A stretch of DNA of 5,897 nt from a bacterium. Its GTDB lineage: Bacteria; Patescibacteriota; WWE3; 2-01-FULL-39-13; JAQBTZ01. The notes beneath the pieces are model-generated. The model had not been told where the DNA came from. It was given only the letters and a program-made list of their open reading frames with translations, and searched no databases. The stretch covers positions 1 to 5,897 of the forward strand of contig JAQBTZ010000039.1 of NCBI GenBank assembly GCA_027624675.1, written 5' to 3'. Below are positions 5,875 to 5,897 of this stretch, piece after piece (the first letter of the stretch is position 1; each line of letters begins with the position of its first letter). The translations under genes and the position numbers were made by a program.

Positions 5875-5897
5875 TTTTTTGTATAGCTTTTTGATTG

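Noticed and set aside
1..5897. CRISPR arrays, insertion-sequence ends, transposase or integrase genes
   Set aside because: No regularly spaced repeats, no terminal inverted repeats flanking a gene and no recombinase motifs were seen.

Overview
This is an AT-rich, all-plus-strand bacterial segment with four protein genes. Several traits suggest a small-genome lineage such as the Candidate Phyla Radiation (Patescibacteria). These are the low GC by eye, TAA at all four gene ends, no recognisable Shine-Dalgarno sequence before any start, a membrane-anchored CPFC thioredoxin-fold protein, and a dihydroorotate dehydrogenase-like protein whose N-terminus resembles members I recall from that group. 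The assignment rests on protein style only; there is no rRNA or other phylogenetic marker beyond TypA. No in-frame TGA is read as sense in the four genes, so there is no sign of the TGA=Gly code.

Layout: (1) 58-819, a signal-anchored DsbA-family thiol oxidoreductase. (2) 820-1019, a 200-base gap with two consecutive foldable elements, a candidate structured RNA or long leader, and a small intrinsic-terminator-like hairpin nested in the first. (3) 1020-2792, a complete half-size ABC exporter of the MsbA/multidrug type. (4) 2866-4686, the translational GTPase TypA/BipA, with a promoter that would leave almost no 5' leader. (5) 4687-4850, a TTGACA promoter and a stretch that appears to encode the N-terminus of the next gene but has no ATG, GTG or TTG start. 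(6) 4851-5807, the main body of a dihydroorotate dehydrogenase-like flavoprotein. (7) 5806-5874, a decayed second copy of the last codons of typA.

The genes do not form an obvious pathway: one acts in envelope disulfide chemistry, one exports a substrate, one is a ribosome-associated GTPase and one is a pyrimidine-synthesis-type flavoenzyme. Each gap contains promoter-like sequence, so they look like separate transcription units, not one operon.

The most interesting point is the right end. The typA 3' end occurs twice, about 1.2 kb apart, with the dihydroorotate dehydrogenase-like gene and its promoter between the copies. The distal copy keeps the typA reading frame, but carries a premature stop and a one-codon gap. 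This looks like the scar of a tandem duplication, or of the insertion of a cassette at the end of typA.
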